DNA of 64,000 nucleotides from Armatimonadetes bacterium UBA1398 (GTDB taxonomy: Bacteria; Armatimonadota; Zipacnadia; UBA1398): positions 1-64,000 of the forward strand of contig DBQI01000028.1 of assembly GCA_002305165.1 (NCBI GenBank), read 5' to 3'. Of this stretch, positions 36,333-45,219 are shown in pieces. Position numbers and translations under genes: made by a program. The notes below the pieces were generated by a model. That model had not been told where the DNA came from, made no database searches, and saw only the letters and a program-made list of their open reading frames with translations. Numbering within the stretch: position 1 is the first letter of the stretch; every line of letters begins with the position of its first letter.

Positions 36333-37337
36333 ATGACCTCCCGAGAGATCGTCCACGCCAGCATGCACTTCGCCGGCCCCCCGCGTATCGCGTACGGGAT
36401 GGCCGGCGGCTTTCCCTCTGACGTCCGAGGTGTGGGGCACGCCCCTCCCCCCAACAGCCGCGCGCGCGGGTGGACGAACCGTGGCCGGTACTGGGACATG
36501 ATCGACGAGTGGGGTAACGAGTGGCGGCGCTTGGAGGCGATCACCAAGGGCGAGGTGCACAAGGGCGTCATCCAGGACTCCTGGGATCTCCTCGACGGTT
36601 ATCGGTGGCCCCAGCTTGACCGAGCCGAACTCTATGAGGGCACAGCCCAGCGGACGAGGGAGTTCCACGAGGAGGGTTACTTCGTGCTGGGCGGTCTGCG
36701 CTGGCCCTTCGACGTGGCCCGGTACATGCGAGGCATGGAGAACTTCCTCGCCGACTGCGCCGGTGACAAGGAACGCGTCAAGCACCTCATGGGGTTGGTC
36801 ACGGACATCCTGGAGCGCCAGATCCATCGGTACGCCGACGCGGGAGTCGATGCCGTCATGTCCGGCGAGGACTGGGGCACTCAGGATCGTCTCCTCGTGA
36901 GTCCCGACACCTTCCGCGAGATCTTCCTCCCCTGCTTCCGGCGCCTCTGCGGAGCCGCGCACAGCCGTGGCCTCTACGTTTGGTTCCACTCATGCGGCTA
37001 CGTGCGGGAGGTCATCGGCGACTGGTTCGAGGCGGGTATCGACTGCTGCCAGTTCGACCAGCCCGAGCTGCACGGGATTGATCTGCTGGCTCGGAAGTTC
37101 GGAGGTCGGATGCACTTCTGGTGCCCCGTGGACATCCAGACCACCCTTCAGACGCGCGACAAGGACCGGATTCGGGCGGCTGCCCGGGACTACGTAGAGA
37201 AGCTAGGCTCCTACGGTGGCGGCTTCGTTGCGGGCTACTACGGCAGCAACGAGGCTCTGGGGCTGGATCCCGAGTATCAGGCCGCCGCGTGCGAGGCTTT
37301 CATGCAGTCCGGGGACCCAGCGCCCTGGTGTCGCTAG
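36333..37337 (+). CDS. URO-D-superfamily protein, MtaA/CmuA-like
   Basis: A 334-residue TIM-barrel protein of the URO-D superfamily: N-terminal MTSREIVHASMHF with RIAYG, central AGVDAVMSGEDWGTQD and FREIFLPCFRRLCGAAHSRG, then VWFHSCGYV, the H-x-C-G motif that in MtaA/CmuA relatives helps bind zinc. It thus looks more like a methyltransferase-type member than HemE. No corrinoid protein is adjacent. Its stop overlaps the end of a convergent DNA methyltransferase by four bases. Confidence 0.85.
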   Translation: MTSREIVHASMHFAGPPRIAYGMAGGFPSDVRGVGHAPPPNSRARGWTNRGRYWDMIDEWGNEWRRLEAITKGEVHKGVIQDSWDLLDGYRWPQLDRAELYEGTAQRTREFHEEGYFVLGGLRWPFDVARYMRGMENFLADCAGDKERVKHLMGLVTDILERQIHRYADAGVDAVMSGEDWGTQDRLLVSPDTFREIFLPCFRRLCGAAHSRGLYVWFHSCGYVREVIGDWFEAGIDCCQFDQPELHGIDLLARKFGGRMHFWCPVDIQTTLQTRDKDRIRAAARDYVEKLGSYGGGFVAGYYGSNEALGLDPEYQAAACEAFMQSGDPAPWCR

Positions 37338-39637
37338 TCGCCTCGTGCCTCTACGACCACCTCGTGCATCCACTGCTGCTTGCCGTATAGCCCGTAGCGG
37401 ATGGCGACGAGCACATCGAGGAGGCTCTCCAGCCGGCGCTCCTCCACCACTTCCAGCGCTATCTCGTGGAGGTCCGCTCCCGTGGGGTGCAGTCGCAGCT
37501 CGATGATCGCGTGGCTGACCCGGCGGATGGCTGTATCGGCAGCTCCCCAGTCGCCCTTCTCGGCCGCCCAGGTCACTCGTTCGGTAATCGAGTAGTCCAG
37601 CGGGGCGCGGTCAACCAGGCGTGCCACCCTGGCCGACTCCCGCCGGGCCGGATGTGGCACCGGGATGCCCCTCAGAGGCGTGGCATAGTACTCTCGCTGG
37701 TTGCCCTTCCGCTTGCCGCGGTGAGCGAACCAGAAGTCGGCGATGGAGGAGTTGAGGATCCCCGTGAGGCGCGTCAGCTCGTCAGGGCCGAGGCCCCACA
37801 GGTAGTAGGCGTCGGCGCTGGCGTAGAGCGGCTGTGGCACATAGGCGAAGGCGTTGGCCCGCGCGCGGTGCGGACACATGACCTTCGGCGCTTCGAACAT
37901 CGACTCGCCGCGAGGCCAGTGCAGCCTCCACCATGGGATTGCCCCCATCGCCACCTCACGGCGAGCCGCGAGGAGCGCGCGGTACCGGCGTAGATGTCGC
38001 AGCACCGCTGGATGCAGGCTCAGGTCCACGGTGTCGTCCAGATAGAGCAGGCGCAGCCTGGGAGACGTGGTCATGGCATAGCGCTCGATCTCGGAGTTCT
38101 TGATGAAGGGGCGAACCACGCTGTCCGTGTCGGGGATCCCCGCCGCCGCGAGTTCCTCCGGTGTCAGCACGAAGATGCCCTGCCCCAGGTGAGACATGGC
38201 GCCCTTCGGTAGCCGGTCGGAGTTGGCGGGGGTGACGCGATCGGCCCCGGAGATGAGCCCCTGGCTCACCTTGGCGAGGCTGCCCAGCTGGACCCCTGCC
38301 GCCGCGATCGCCTCCAGCACCTGCTCGCGCCTCCGGCCCACGGGGATATGCCAGACGCCGGCCGGACCCTCGGGTCGGACTATCTCGCCTACCCCCGCGG
38401 TCACCGACAGGCTCTCGATAGGCCCTCCGCGGGAGTGCGCCTCATTCAGGGCCTCCTCAACTCGTGCGCACGTCTCCTCGAGCGGACCGGGCGTGCGTAC
38501 CCGAGCCCAGGCCATGGGCTGATCCCCAGCGTGGGATGCATCGTTGGAGCGACGACGGAGCAGTATCGCGAGGTTGTGTTGTCCGCCCGCGCTCCCGAAC
38601 AGCCGCTGCTCGCCGAAGTCCACGATCTCCAGGACCGCAGCCCGGTCGTAGAGCCGTTCCCGTAGACCTGAGGCGCCATCGGCGGTCAGCCAGTAGGCTG
38701 TGGTCAGAAGGGCTATCACGCCCCCCGGCCGAGTAACCTCCAGACACAACTCGGCGAAGTAGTAGAAGAGGTCCATGCGCGGCGCTCGCCGGACCGTTAG
38801 GCTGGGGATCTCCCGCATCAGACGATCGAAGAGGCTCTTGTTCCGCCGCTCGCCTACGTAGGGAGGGTTGGCGCAGCAGATCTCGTGCTCTGCCGAGGGG
38901 CCCTCACCCAGTGCCCACAGGCTGTTCTCCAGCATCAACCGGGGGATGGGTAGGATGCCCCGTCCCTCTGCCGCCGCCACCTGAAGCAGCAGGTTTGCCT
39001 GAGCCAGGCAGTGGCTCACCCGGGAGAGCTCAGACCCCGCCACGGAGCCGATCAGGTCGGCCCTTGATGCCCCCTCGGCTCGCGCTCGGCGCAGGTGGCC
39101 GACCAGGAATCTCCCCGTGCCCATAGCGGGATCGTACATCCGGCCGTACGGCATAACCTTGCTAACCCGAGACAGGAGTAGATCGGCGACGGGCCGGGGC
39201 GTGAAGTGCTGCCCACGAGGCCCGCCATCGGTCCGGTCAAGGTGAGCCTCGTACAACTCCCCAAGCAGGTCATGGTCGATTCCCGCGGGATCGAGGCGCC
39301 GCATCGCCCGCGCTGCTTTGGCGAAGTTATCGTTACTCCCACCGCGGTCGGTGTTGCGTCTGGCCGCCACCAGTAGAGGAAAGGCAGCCTCCGCGCCGGG
39401 GCCGAACGCCTTCGTCAGGCTGTCGGACAGCCGCTGGCGCGTCGACTCGGGGTCGTCCTCGCTGCCACCGGTGTTCCAGGCCGCGTCAACCGCCAGGCGC
39501 GACAGCCAGACAAAGGCGTTCTCCGTTGGCGAGAGGGCGACGCCGGCCGGCGGAAGTTCCGACCCGCAGCTCAGGAGCAGCCGGAGGGCGTCAGCCGCCG
39601 GCTGGGCCGCCTCTTGAATGGCTCTCAGCATTGGCAT
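37334..39637 (-). CDS. adenine-specific DNA methyltransferase with TaqI-like specificity domain
   Basis: A 767-residue N6-adenine methyltransferase. Residues about 130-340 hold the SAM-binding motif I DPAMGTGRFL (with QHFTPRPVADLLL just before) and the catalytic motif IV NPPYVGERR. From about 400 the sequence matches TaqI/Eco57I-like target-recognition regions (PFIKNSEIERYAM and APKVMCPHRARAN). No N-terminal nuclease motif is visible, so a type IIG restriction function is not supported; it could be a solitary methylase or the modification half of a system. No restriction gene is adjacent. Confidence 0.88.
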   Translation of the reverse strand: MPMLRAIQEAAQPAADALRLLLSCGSELPPAGVALSPTENAFVWLSRLAVDAAWNTGGSEDDPESTRQRLSDSLTKAFGPGAEAAFPLLVAARRNTDRGGSNDNFAKAARAMRRLDPAGIDHDLLGELYEAHLDRTDGGPRGQHFTPRPVADLLLSRVSKVMPYGRMYDPAMGTGRFLVGHLRRARAEGASRADLIGSVAGSELSRVSHCLAQANLLLQVAAAEGRGILPIPRLMLENSLWALGEGPSAEHEICCANPPYVGERRNKSLFDRLMREIPSLTVRRAPRMDLFYYFAELCLEVTRPGGVIALLTTAYWLTADGASGLRERLYDRAAVLEIVDFGEQRLFGSAGGQHNLAILLRRRSNDASHAGDQPMAWARVRTPGPLEETCARVEEALNEAHSRGGPIESLSVTAGVGEIVRPEGPAGVWHIPVGRRREQVLEAIAAAGVQLGSLAKVSQGLISGADRVTPANSDRLPKGAMSHLGQGIFVLTPEELAAAGIPDTDSVVRPFIKNSEIERYAMTTSPRLRLLYLDDTVDLSLHPAVLRHLRRYRALLAARREVAMGAIPWWRLHWPRGESMFEAPKVMCPHRARANAFAYVPQPLYASADAYYLWGLGPDELTRLTGILNSSIADFWFAHRGKRKGNQREYYATPLRGIPVPHPARRESARVARLVDRAPLDYSITERVTWAAEKGDWGAADTAIRRVSHAIIELRLHPTGADLHEIALEVVEERRLESLLDVLVAIRYGLYGKQQWMHEVVVEARGD

Positions 39638-39791
39638 GCGCGGTAACCTTTTGGCAAGTTCTCAGACCAAGCGAAGAACGGGGCAGACCATGCCGGTGTT
39701 CACGGGGGTCGGACTTGATAGGCCTGCAGGTGACCCCCGCGGCGGCCAGGAAACGCCCCCTGCAAGTATGAGAACGAGGAGGGAAACACCC

Positions 39792-41015
39792 ATGCGATAC
39801 ATGCTCGTAGGGATCGCTATTGCAGCCCTGCTGGCGGGCGCCAGTCAGGCTCAGTTCGGCGACTCGGCCCTCTCGCCGCCGGTTATCACCGCCGCGCAGA
39901 GGAACGAAGAGATCACCATCAAGATGTTCCGGCTCACGACGTGGCTTCAGGAGGAAGGCTACGGAGGGGTCCTCATCAACCAGTACCGGAACTTCCAGTG
40001 GATCACGGGCGGCGCCGATATGCAGGTCGTGACGGCCTCGGAGCGTGGTCCCGTCACCTTGGTAATCACCGCGACCGGTGGCCGCTACTTCCTGTGCAGC
40101 AACTCCGAGGACCTCCGGATGCAGAACGAGGAGCTCGGAGCCCTGGGCTATGAGGGGGTCGCGTGGCCATGGTACGAGGGCGCGAGCGACAGCGGTACGA
40201 TGGCGCGAGCCGTCGCTGGGATCGCTCAGGGCCGCCCACTCGCGAGCGACTTCGACACCCCTCTGGCGACCAATGAGTCTGAGGCCCTGCGTGGGCTCAG
40301 GCTTGTTCTGACCCAGTCGGAGATCGAGAAGTACCGGTGGCTCGGGCGCCAGTGTGCCGAGGCGTGCGAGAAGGTCTGCCGGGAGATCGAACCGGGTATG
40401 ACCGAGAAGCAGGTTCAGGCCATGATCTCCAGCGAGCTGATGTTCCGGGACATCCAGCCGACGGTGCTCCTGATGGCCAGCGACGAGCGGCTCTTCTCAT
40501 ACCGTCATCCCATCGCCACGGACAAGCCGGTTGAGAAGTACGTGCAGGTCAACATCTGCGCTAAGAAGTGGGGCCTGGTGATCGCGGTGACCCGCTATGT
40601 TCACTTCGGTCCGCTTCCAGGAGACCTGGGAAGGAAACTGCGCGGGTGCGCGCAGGTATGCGGCGCCTACCTCGGCGCGACTCGGGAGGGCAACACGGCT
40701 GGCGACGTGATCGCCGCTGGCCAGGAGGCCTTCGCCTTCGTGGGCTGGCCCGACGAGTGGCAGATGCACCACCAGGGCGGCGCCATCGCCTACGAGGAGC
40801 GCGAGTGGACAGGGTACCCCGGCGCCCGTATGCCGATCCAGGCCAACATGGCATTTGCCTGGAACCCCACGATCCAGGGCGCCAAGGTCGAGGATACCGT
40901 TCTCCTCCGGGAGGATGGCGTCTTGGAGAACCTCACGGATACGGGGAACTGGCCGACCATACCCGTGCGCGTGGGTGATCAGGTGTACAACGCGCCGAGC
41001 ATCCTGGTTCGGTAG
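39792..41015 (+). CDS. secreted M24 (creatinase-fold) protein with missing metal ligands
   Basis: A 407-residue exported protein (signal peptide ASQA). Residues about 30-170 correspond to the creatinase N-domain and about 180-407 to the pita-bread M24 domain: LTQSEIEKYRWLGRQCAEA, then RHPIATDKPVE, VNICAKKWGLVIAVTRYVHF, DEWQMHHQGGAIAYEE and AKVEDTVLLREDG. Active enzymes have two Asp where this protein has N and T (VNICAKKWG...AVTR), and the IEPG Glu is replaced by AWNP. Only the last Glu (VEDT) is kept, so a catalytic aminopeptidase is unlikely. Confidence 0.85.
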   Translation: MRYMLVGIAIAALLAGASQAQFGDSALSPPVITAAQRNEEITIKMFRLTTWLQEEGYGGVLINQYRNFQWITGGADMQVVTASERGPVTLVITATGGRYFLCSNSEDLRMQNEELGALGYEGVAWPWYEGASDSGTMARAVAGIAQGRPLASDFDTPLATNESEALRGLRLVLTQSEIEKYRWLGRQCAEACEKVCREIEPGMTEKQVQAMISSELMFRDIQPTVLLMASDERLFSYRHPIATDKPVEKYVQVNICAKKWGLVIAVTRYVHFGPLPGDLGRKLRGCAQVCGAYLGATREGNTAGDVIAAGQEAFAFVGWPDEWQMHHQGGAIAYEEREWTGYPGARMPIQANMAFAWNPTIQGAKVEDTVLLREDGVLENLTDTGNWPTIPVRVGDQVYNAPSILVR

Positions 41016-41110
41016 CGAACCTGCCCGCAGGAGGAGGGGCTGGGTATCCACCAGCCCCTCGCTCCAGACGACCTCTTGAGCCGCTACGGCCTCTGGCCTT
41101 GGGAGGGCCC

Positions 41111-41203
41111 GTGAGCAAGGACCTGGAGCCCTCGGTGGAGTTCGGGCACCTGTACCTGGACTTACCGCGGGAGGAGATCGCTCGGTTCAAGGGAGCCGAG
41201 TGA
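41111..41203 (+). CDS. possible 30-residue small ORF
   Basis: GTG 41111 follows GGGAGGGCCC and opens a short frame with an amphipathic product (VEFGHLYLDLPREEIARF). The frame just upstream also reads without stops as HQPLAPDDLLSRYGLWPWEG. The pair could be the two halves of a frameshifted small gene, or chance. No family recognised. Confidence 0.25.
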   Translation: MSKDLEPSVEFGHLYLDLPREEIARFKGAE

Positions 41204-41220
41204 CCCCTCCCGCGCGGATC

Positions 41221-42393
41221 CTATGTTGCAGAGAGCGCCTGCTGCCCCGCGAGGGTTGTATCGGAGGCCTCTCCCTCCTCGACATCAACGAGGCTGTACT
41301 CGCAGGCGCCCAGCCCGAGTTCCTCGCCATAGCGGCAGACAAGGTAGGGATCCTTGTAGGGGCCGTGCAGCTTCTGCAGGGGATGGCCCTCTACCTCAGG
41401 CCGGACCTCCATGGAGGACGGCACGTTCTCGAGGATCAGCTCCTTGGACTTCATGGCATCAAGGCAGGCGGTGTCTACGGCGCAGGGGTCGTTACCCCCG
41501 AAGATACCGATGTCGGGGAGTATTGCCGGACCGGTGAAGCCGAAGCAGTCGCATACGGGGGTGATCTGTGTGCCGATGTTGATGAAGACCTGTTTGTCGC
41601 GATCGAAGGTTATCAGGACTGACTCGACGGCGTAGGCCATGGCTTGCTGGAATGACTGGAAGTTCACGGGGTCGATCTGGAGGGAACCTTCGGGCGCGAC
41701 CTGCAGGCATCGCCCGCACTGGTTGCAGGGCTCAAAGTGGAGGTGCAGCCCCTCGTCCCGCTCCTTGTCCTGAACGATGCAACCGAAGGGGCAGGAATCG
41801 ATGATCCTCTGCCGCGTCTCCGCATCCGGGCACAGCTCGGGGAACCAGTAGGTGTCGAAGTGCATGACATCGTGCATCTGCCCGCGCGTGGCGGCGGCCA
41901 TGCCCCCCAGCGCGAGGTTCTTGAACACGCCTCCGTAGGAGCATGACGGATGGCCCTTGGCGTGCGCGAGGTCGATGAGGAAAGTGGCGTCATGCAGGTG
42001 GCCACCCACACGCCATTCCTTGATGTTCTTGTAGGGCCTCTCACGAGGGTAGAAGTACTGTTCCGTCGCGCCCTGGTTCGGGATGATGGGGCAGCCCAGG
42101 GTCTCCGTCGTGTAGCCCCTCTCGGCGGCCGTAGCGCATGAGCTGGGTGAATCAGTGACGAAGGGGTGACCGCCGCCCTCCTTCACCGCCTGCACGACCT
42201 TCCGCACAAAGACCGGATGGAGGACCGAGTAGCCGATGTTGAAGCCGAGGTGCATCTTGATCGCGACAGTCTCACCCTTGACCCGGTCGCGGATGGCGAG
42301 CCGCTCCAGGATGCGGTCGAGTCTCGCGGGGAGGGTCTGCTCAGGGACCAAGCTGCGCTGGAAGGGAGATCCGTAGTAGACATCCGTAGCCAT
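41221..42393 (-). CDS. DUF362 iron-sulfur protein
   Basis: A 390-residue DUF362 protein. The DUF362 body covers residues about 40-170 (VAIKMHLGFNIGYSVLHP, FVTDSPSSC, DATFLIDLAHAKGHPSCSYGG). A ferredoxin-like segment follows at about 205-245: CPFGC, then CNQCGRCLQVAP. The second motif has three of the four usual Cys; the fourth, expected before Pro, is Ala. This class often occurs beside URO-D/MtaA-like proteins and is thought to reduce or reactivate corrinoid proteins, but evidence is thin. GGAG lies upstream of the ATG. It is transcribed opposite to its flanking genes. Confidence 0.87.
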   Translation of the reverse strand: MATDVYYGSPFQRSLVPEQTLPARLDRILERLAIRDRVKGETVAIKMHLGFNIGYSVLHPVFVRKVVQAVKEGGGHPFVTDSPSSCATAAERGYTTETLGCPIIPNQGATEQYFYPRERPYKNIKEWRVGGHLHDATFLIDLAHAKGHPSCSYGGVFKNLALGGMAAATRGQMHDVMHFDTYWFPELCPDAETRQRIIDSCPFGCIVQDKERDEGLHLHFEPCNQCGRCLQVAPEGSLQIDPVNFQSFQQAMAYAVESVLITFDRDKQVFINIGTQITPVCDCFGFTGPAILPDIGIFGGNDPCAVDTACLDAMKSKELILENVPSSMEVRPEVEGHPLQKLHGPYKDPYLVCRYGEELGLGACEYSLVDVEEGEASDTTLAGQQALSAT

Positions 42394-42598
42394 CCGTATT
42401 GCGCCTCTCTCCGATGGACGTCAAGGGCCATCGGGGTTCTTGGCGTGCGTGTCGCCAGTTTTTCGCGGCCGCGGCGGGGCAGCCTCCTGATGCCGCCATG
42501 TCCACGCGCTGGCGGCAACGCCGCCCGTGGCGTCGGGAGGGACCCTGGTCGTCCCAGGTGAATCTGAGGTCTCGGCACGCCCGCCGACGAGGATTCCC

Positions 42599-43828
42599 AT
42601 GCCTAAGCAGGTCACGAGCAAGAGGAAACGCCGCACTCGGGCCACCCCGAGCGACTTCGCTGTCGCGTTTCTCATCACGGCCCTCATTGCCGTGATCGTC
42701 CTCGCCGCGATCGCATCGGTGCGGGGCTGGCAGGAGGGAAGGCTGGCGGGCGCCCTGAGCCCCGAATCAGCCCCGGCAACGGTCTACGAGACGTCGAGCG
42801 AGGGATCGGCGAAGCCTGTGGCGGGCCCGGGGGCCGACGGGGCGCTCTCACTGGCGGCCCCCTCACACGATGGTAGGTGGCTGGCCTGGACCGGCACTCG
42901 TGGCAGTGAGAGTGGACTCTGGCTCGCCGACCGCAAAGGCAACGACCCCAGACTGCTCGTGGCGGGTAATCCGTCGCCGGGCGCCCGGCCCGCCTGGTCG
43001 GTTGATAACCAGCTCATCGCGTGGATGGAGCGCACCCAGCCAGGAGTGGGCCTCTTGAGGGTGACGGAAGCCGCTTCCGGGTCGGCCGCGTCCTTCGCCG
43101 AACTGCCCTGCGCCGAAGGGGCCGGCGTCGTGTGGATGCCAGGGACGAGCTGTCTCTTAGTGACCGACCCCGCAACGGATAAGCTGCTCGTGGTGTCCGG
43201 CGATTCGGGGAGCCCCGGAGTGGTCGCCGAGGGGGTGCGCTGCGATGCCCGTGGACCCGGTCTGCGGGTGGGACGCTCGCGTCTGGATACCTATGCCCTC
43301 GATGACCGGAGCCGCCACGTGCTCGGCAGCACCGAACGCATCGCGATGACGGAGTGGGTCGAGCCTTCGCCCGATGGTCAGGTCGTGGCCGTCGTGGAGG
43401 CTCCCGCCGTCAATGCGCGGGTCGTCAATGTCGCTGTCGCAGCCGCCGGTTACGAGACGCGTCCGCGTTACCAGCGCGGGACGCCTGGATGGGTCGACAA
43501 CGCCCCGATGCCGGGCTTCCTGTCATGGTCTCCCGACTCGACCCGGCTGCTCTACTACTTCCCCGAGGGCACGGGCGCCGATGAGCCCATCGGCCTCTTC
43601 CGCGAGGACGGCGAGGCGGATGCGGCCGTGGTCGAGCGCTCCCACGGCGCCGTCACGACGCTGATTCACTGGCCCGGCGATGGTGGTCCGGCTCGGGCCG
43701 CGTGGATCGACGACCAGCGGATAGCCTATCTCGAGGGCGATCCGCCGGGCCGCTTGTGGATCGTGGATGCTGACTCGGGAGATGCGGCCTTGCTCTGGGA
43801 CCGTCCCGAGGGGGGGCAGGCGCGATGA
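42599..43828 (+). CDS. membrane-anchored propeller-like protein
   Basis: A 409-residue protein with a basic cytoplasmic tail (KRKRRTRATPS), one membrane helix at about residues 20-43 and a large exported region. From about 75 the sequence carries repeated propeller strands: APSHDGRWLAWTGTRG, RPAWSVDNQLIAWMER, VEPSPDGQVVAVVEAP and FLSWSPDSTRLLYYFPEG, so a TolB/WD40-like fold is likely. Specific function unknown. AGGA lies just before the ATG. The stop overlaps the next start (ATGA), so the two genes are coupled. Confidence 0.78.
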   Translation: MPKQVTSKRKRRTRATPSDFAVAFLITALIAVIVLAAIASVRGWQEGRLAGALSPESAPATVYETSSEGSAKPVAGPGADGALSLAAPSHDGRWLAWTGTRGSESGLWLADRKGNDPRLLVAGNPSPGARPAWSVDNQLIAWMERTQPGVGLLRVTEAASGSAASFAELPCAEGAGVVWMPGTSCLLVTDPATDKLLVVSGDSGSPGVVAEGVRCDARGPGLRVGRSRLDTYALDDRSRHVLGSTERIAMTEWVEPSPDGQVVAVVEAPAVNARVVNVAVAAAGYETRPRYQRGTPGWVDNAPMPGFLSWSPDSTRLLYYFPEGTGADEPIGLFREDGEADAAVVERSHGAVTTLIHWPGDGGPARAAWIDDQRIAYLEGDPPGRLWIVDADSGDAALLWDRPEGGQAR

Positions 43829-45183
43829 CCCTGCTGACGCTTGCGGTCCTGCTTCTCGCCGAGCCATCGGTCGTCCGGGTCGCCCCCGGCGGGCCGGTGC
43901 TCATCCCGCCGGCGGGACTGGTGATCGATCGCGACGGGTCCCTGCTTCGCGCCGAGCGTCTGGCTCACTCGGGGAAGAAGCACTGGGCAGAGGCGTGGCG
44001 GACGGCAAGAGGTACCATTGTACTCATGGGCAACGATGGTGAGAGCATCGGTGCGCGAGCATATGGGCCCCTGGCGCCGGTACCCCGCGGTCTGAGCACA
44101 TTCCACTATCCCTGCGCCACTCGCGACCAGTACCCCATCGGAGGGCCGATGGAGGCGGGGGCGATCATCGCACCTGAGGACGATGGCTCGTTCCTCGTCA
44201 TCCGTGGCTGGTCCGGCGCGGCCGAGTGGCGCGACGAGCTGACCGACGCCGACATGGTCCTCGGCGGCGCCATGCTCTCCCCGAGTCCGGGCACCGCGCT
44301 CATCGAGCGCCTGGGTCTCGCGCCGGCCGACCTCTCTGTACACGCGGTCAGCGCCGACGGTCGGTTTGTCTACGGACTCCTGCCGACCGACGGAGAGGAC
44401 GCGCCAGCGTGGTTCAGCCGCGCCGCCCTTGGGGCGGAGTGGACCGGCCTCCGCGGTCTGCCGGGCCAGGCGCCGCTCGATGTCATCGGCGCCGTGGCGC
44501 TGTTCGTCAGTCCCCTCGATCTGGGCCCTGCCGGGCCGTTCATGGTCGATCTGCTGACGGGCGAAGTGCTCCGCGAGCCGAGGGGCTGGATGATCGACGG
44601 GCTTCCCTCAGGGATGGCGCGCCGCGTCGCGCGGTCCGACGGACCGTGGTTCGAGTGGCGCGGCATGAGCGTGAACCCCGTCACGGGCGGGGTGCGCATC
44701 TGCTGGGATGACCCGCAGCTGTGGGCTCCCGCGCCCGATGGGCAGTGGTCGGCTGTCCTGGATGCGTACAGGCCCGCCGCGCCCGTGAACTGGGCCAAGG
44801 GACCACCCGAGTCTTGCGAGGCATGGCTCGCTGTAGTCCCCGCGGGGAGCGAGCAGGAGGCGCCCATGCTGCGCCCCCAGGCGCGATGGGCCCAGCCCGT
44901 CGCGAGAGCTGTAGAGGGGTGGCCCCCGCTGCACCTCGCACCTGTGTGGTCGTTGGACGGAAGGCTCGTTGCCTGCGGGGAGCGTGTCTTCCGAGCCGAC
45001 TCCGGCCAGATGGCGGGGGAGCTAGCGGGCACGAGCCCGTGGCCCATCGCCTTCACCTCCGCGGGGTCACTGCTGTGGCTCGATCGGGACGGGGACGCGG
45101 GCGAGCTCTTCGAATGGAGCCTGGGGACGGAAGGCGCATCGCCGGCGTCTCTGTCGCAGGCTCTACCCCTGCCGGGCGGGTAG
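43825..45183 (+). CDS. secreted propeller-like protein of unknown function
   Basis: A 452-residue protein with a short leader (MTLLTLAVLLLAEPS). It appears to be a second beta-propeller-type protein: DRDGSLLRAERLAHSGKKHW, VSADGRFVYGLLPTDGED, and LAPVWSLDGRLVACGERVF are consistent with repeated blades. It is translationally coupled to the membrane-anchored propeller upstream through an ATGA overlap, which suggests a complex between the two. No catalytic motif was seen. Confidence 0.7.
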   Translation: MTLLTLAVLLLAEPSVVRVAPGGPVLIPPAGLVIDRDGSLLRAERLAHSGKKHWAEAWRTARGTIVLMGNDGESIGARAYGPLAPVPRGLSTFHYPCATRDQYPIGGPMEAGAIIAPEDDGSFLVIRGWSGAAEWRDELTDADMVLGGAMLSPSPGTALIERLGLAPADLSVHAVSADGRFVYGLLPTDGEDAPAWFSRAALGAEWTGLRGLPGQAPLDVIGAVALFVSPLDLGPAGPFMVDLLTGEVLREPRGWMIDGLPSGMARRVARSDGPWFEWRGMSVNPVTGGVRICWDDPQLWAPAPDGQWSAVLDAYRPAAPVNWAKGPPESCEAWLAVVPAGSEQEAPMLRPQARWAQPVARAVEGWPPLHLAPVWSLDGRLVACGERVFRADSGQMAGELAGTSPWPIAFTSAGSLLWLDRDGDAGELFEWSLGTEGASPASLSQALPLPGG

Positions 45184-45219
45184 CTCTGGCGAGACACGAT
45201 CCACAGAGGAGGCGCTCGA

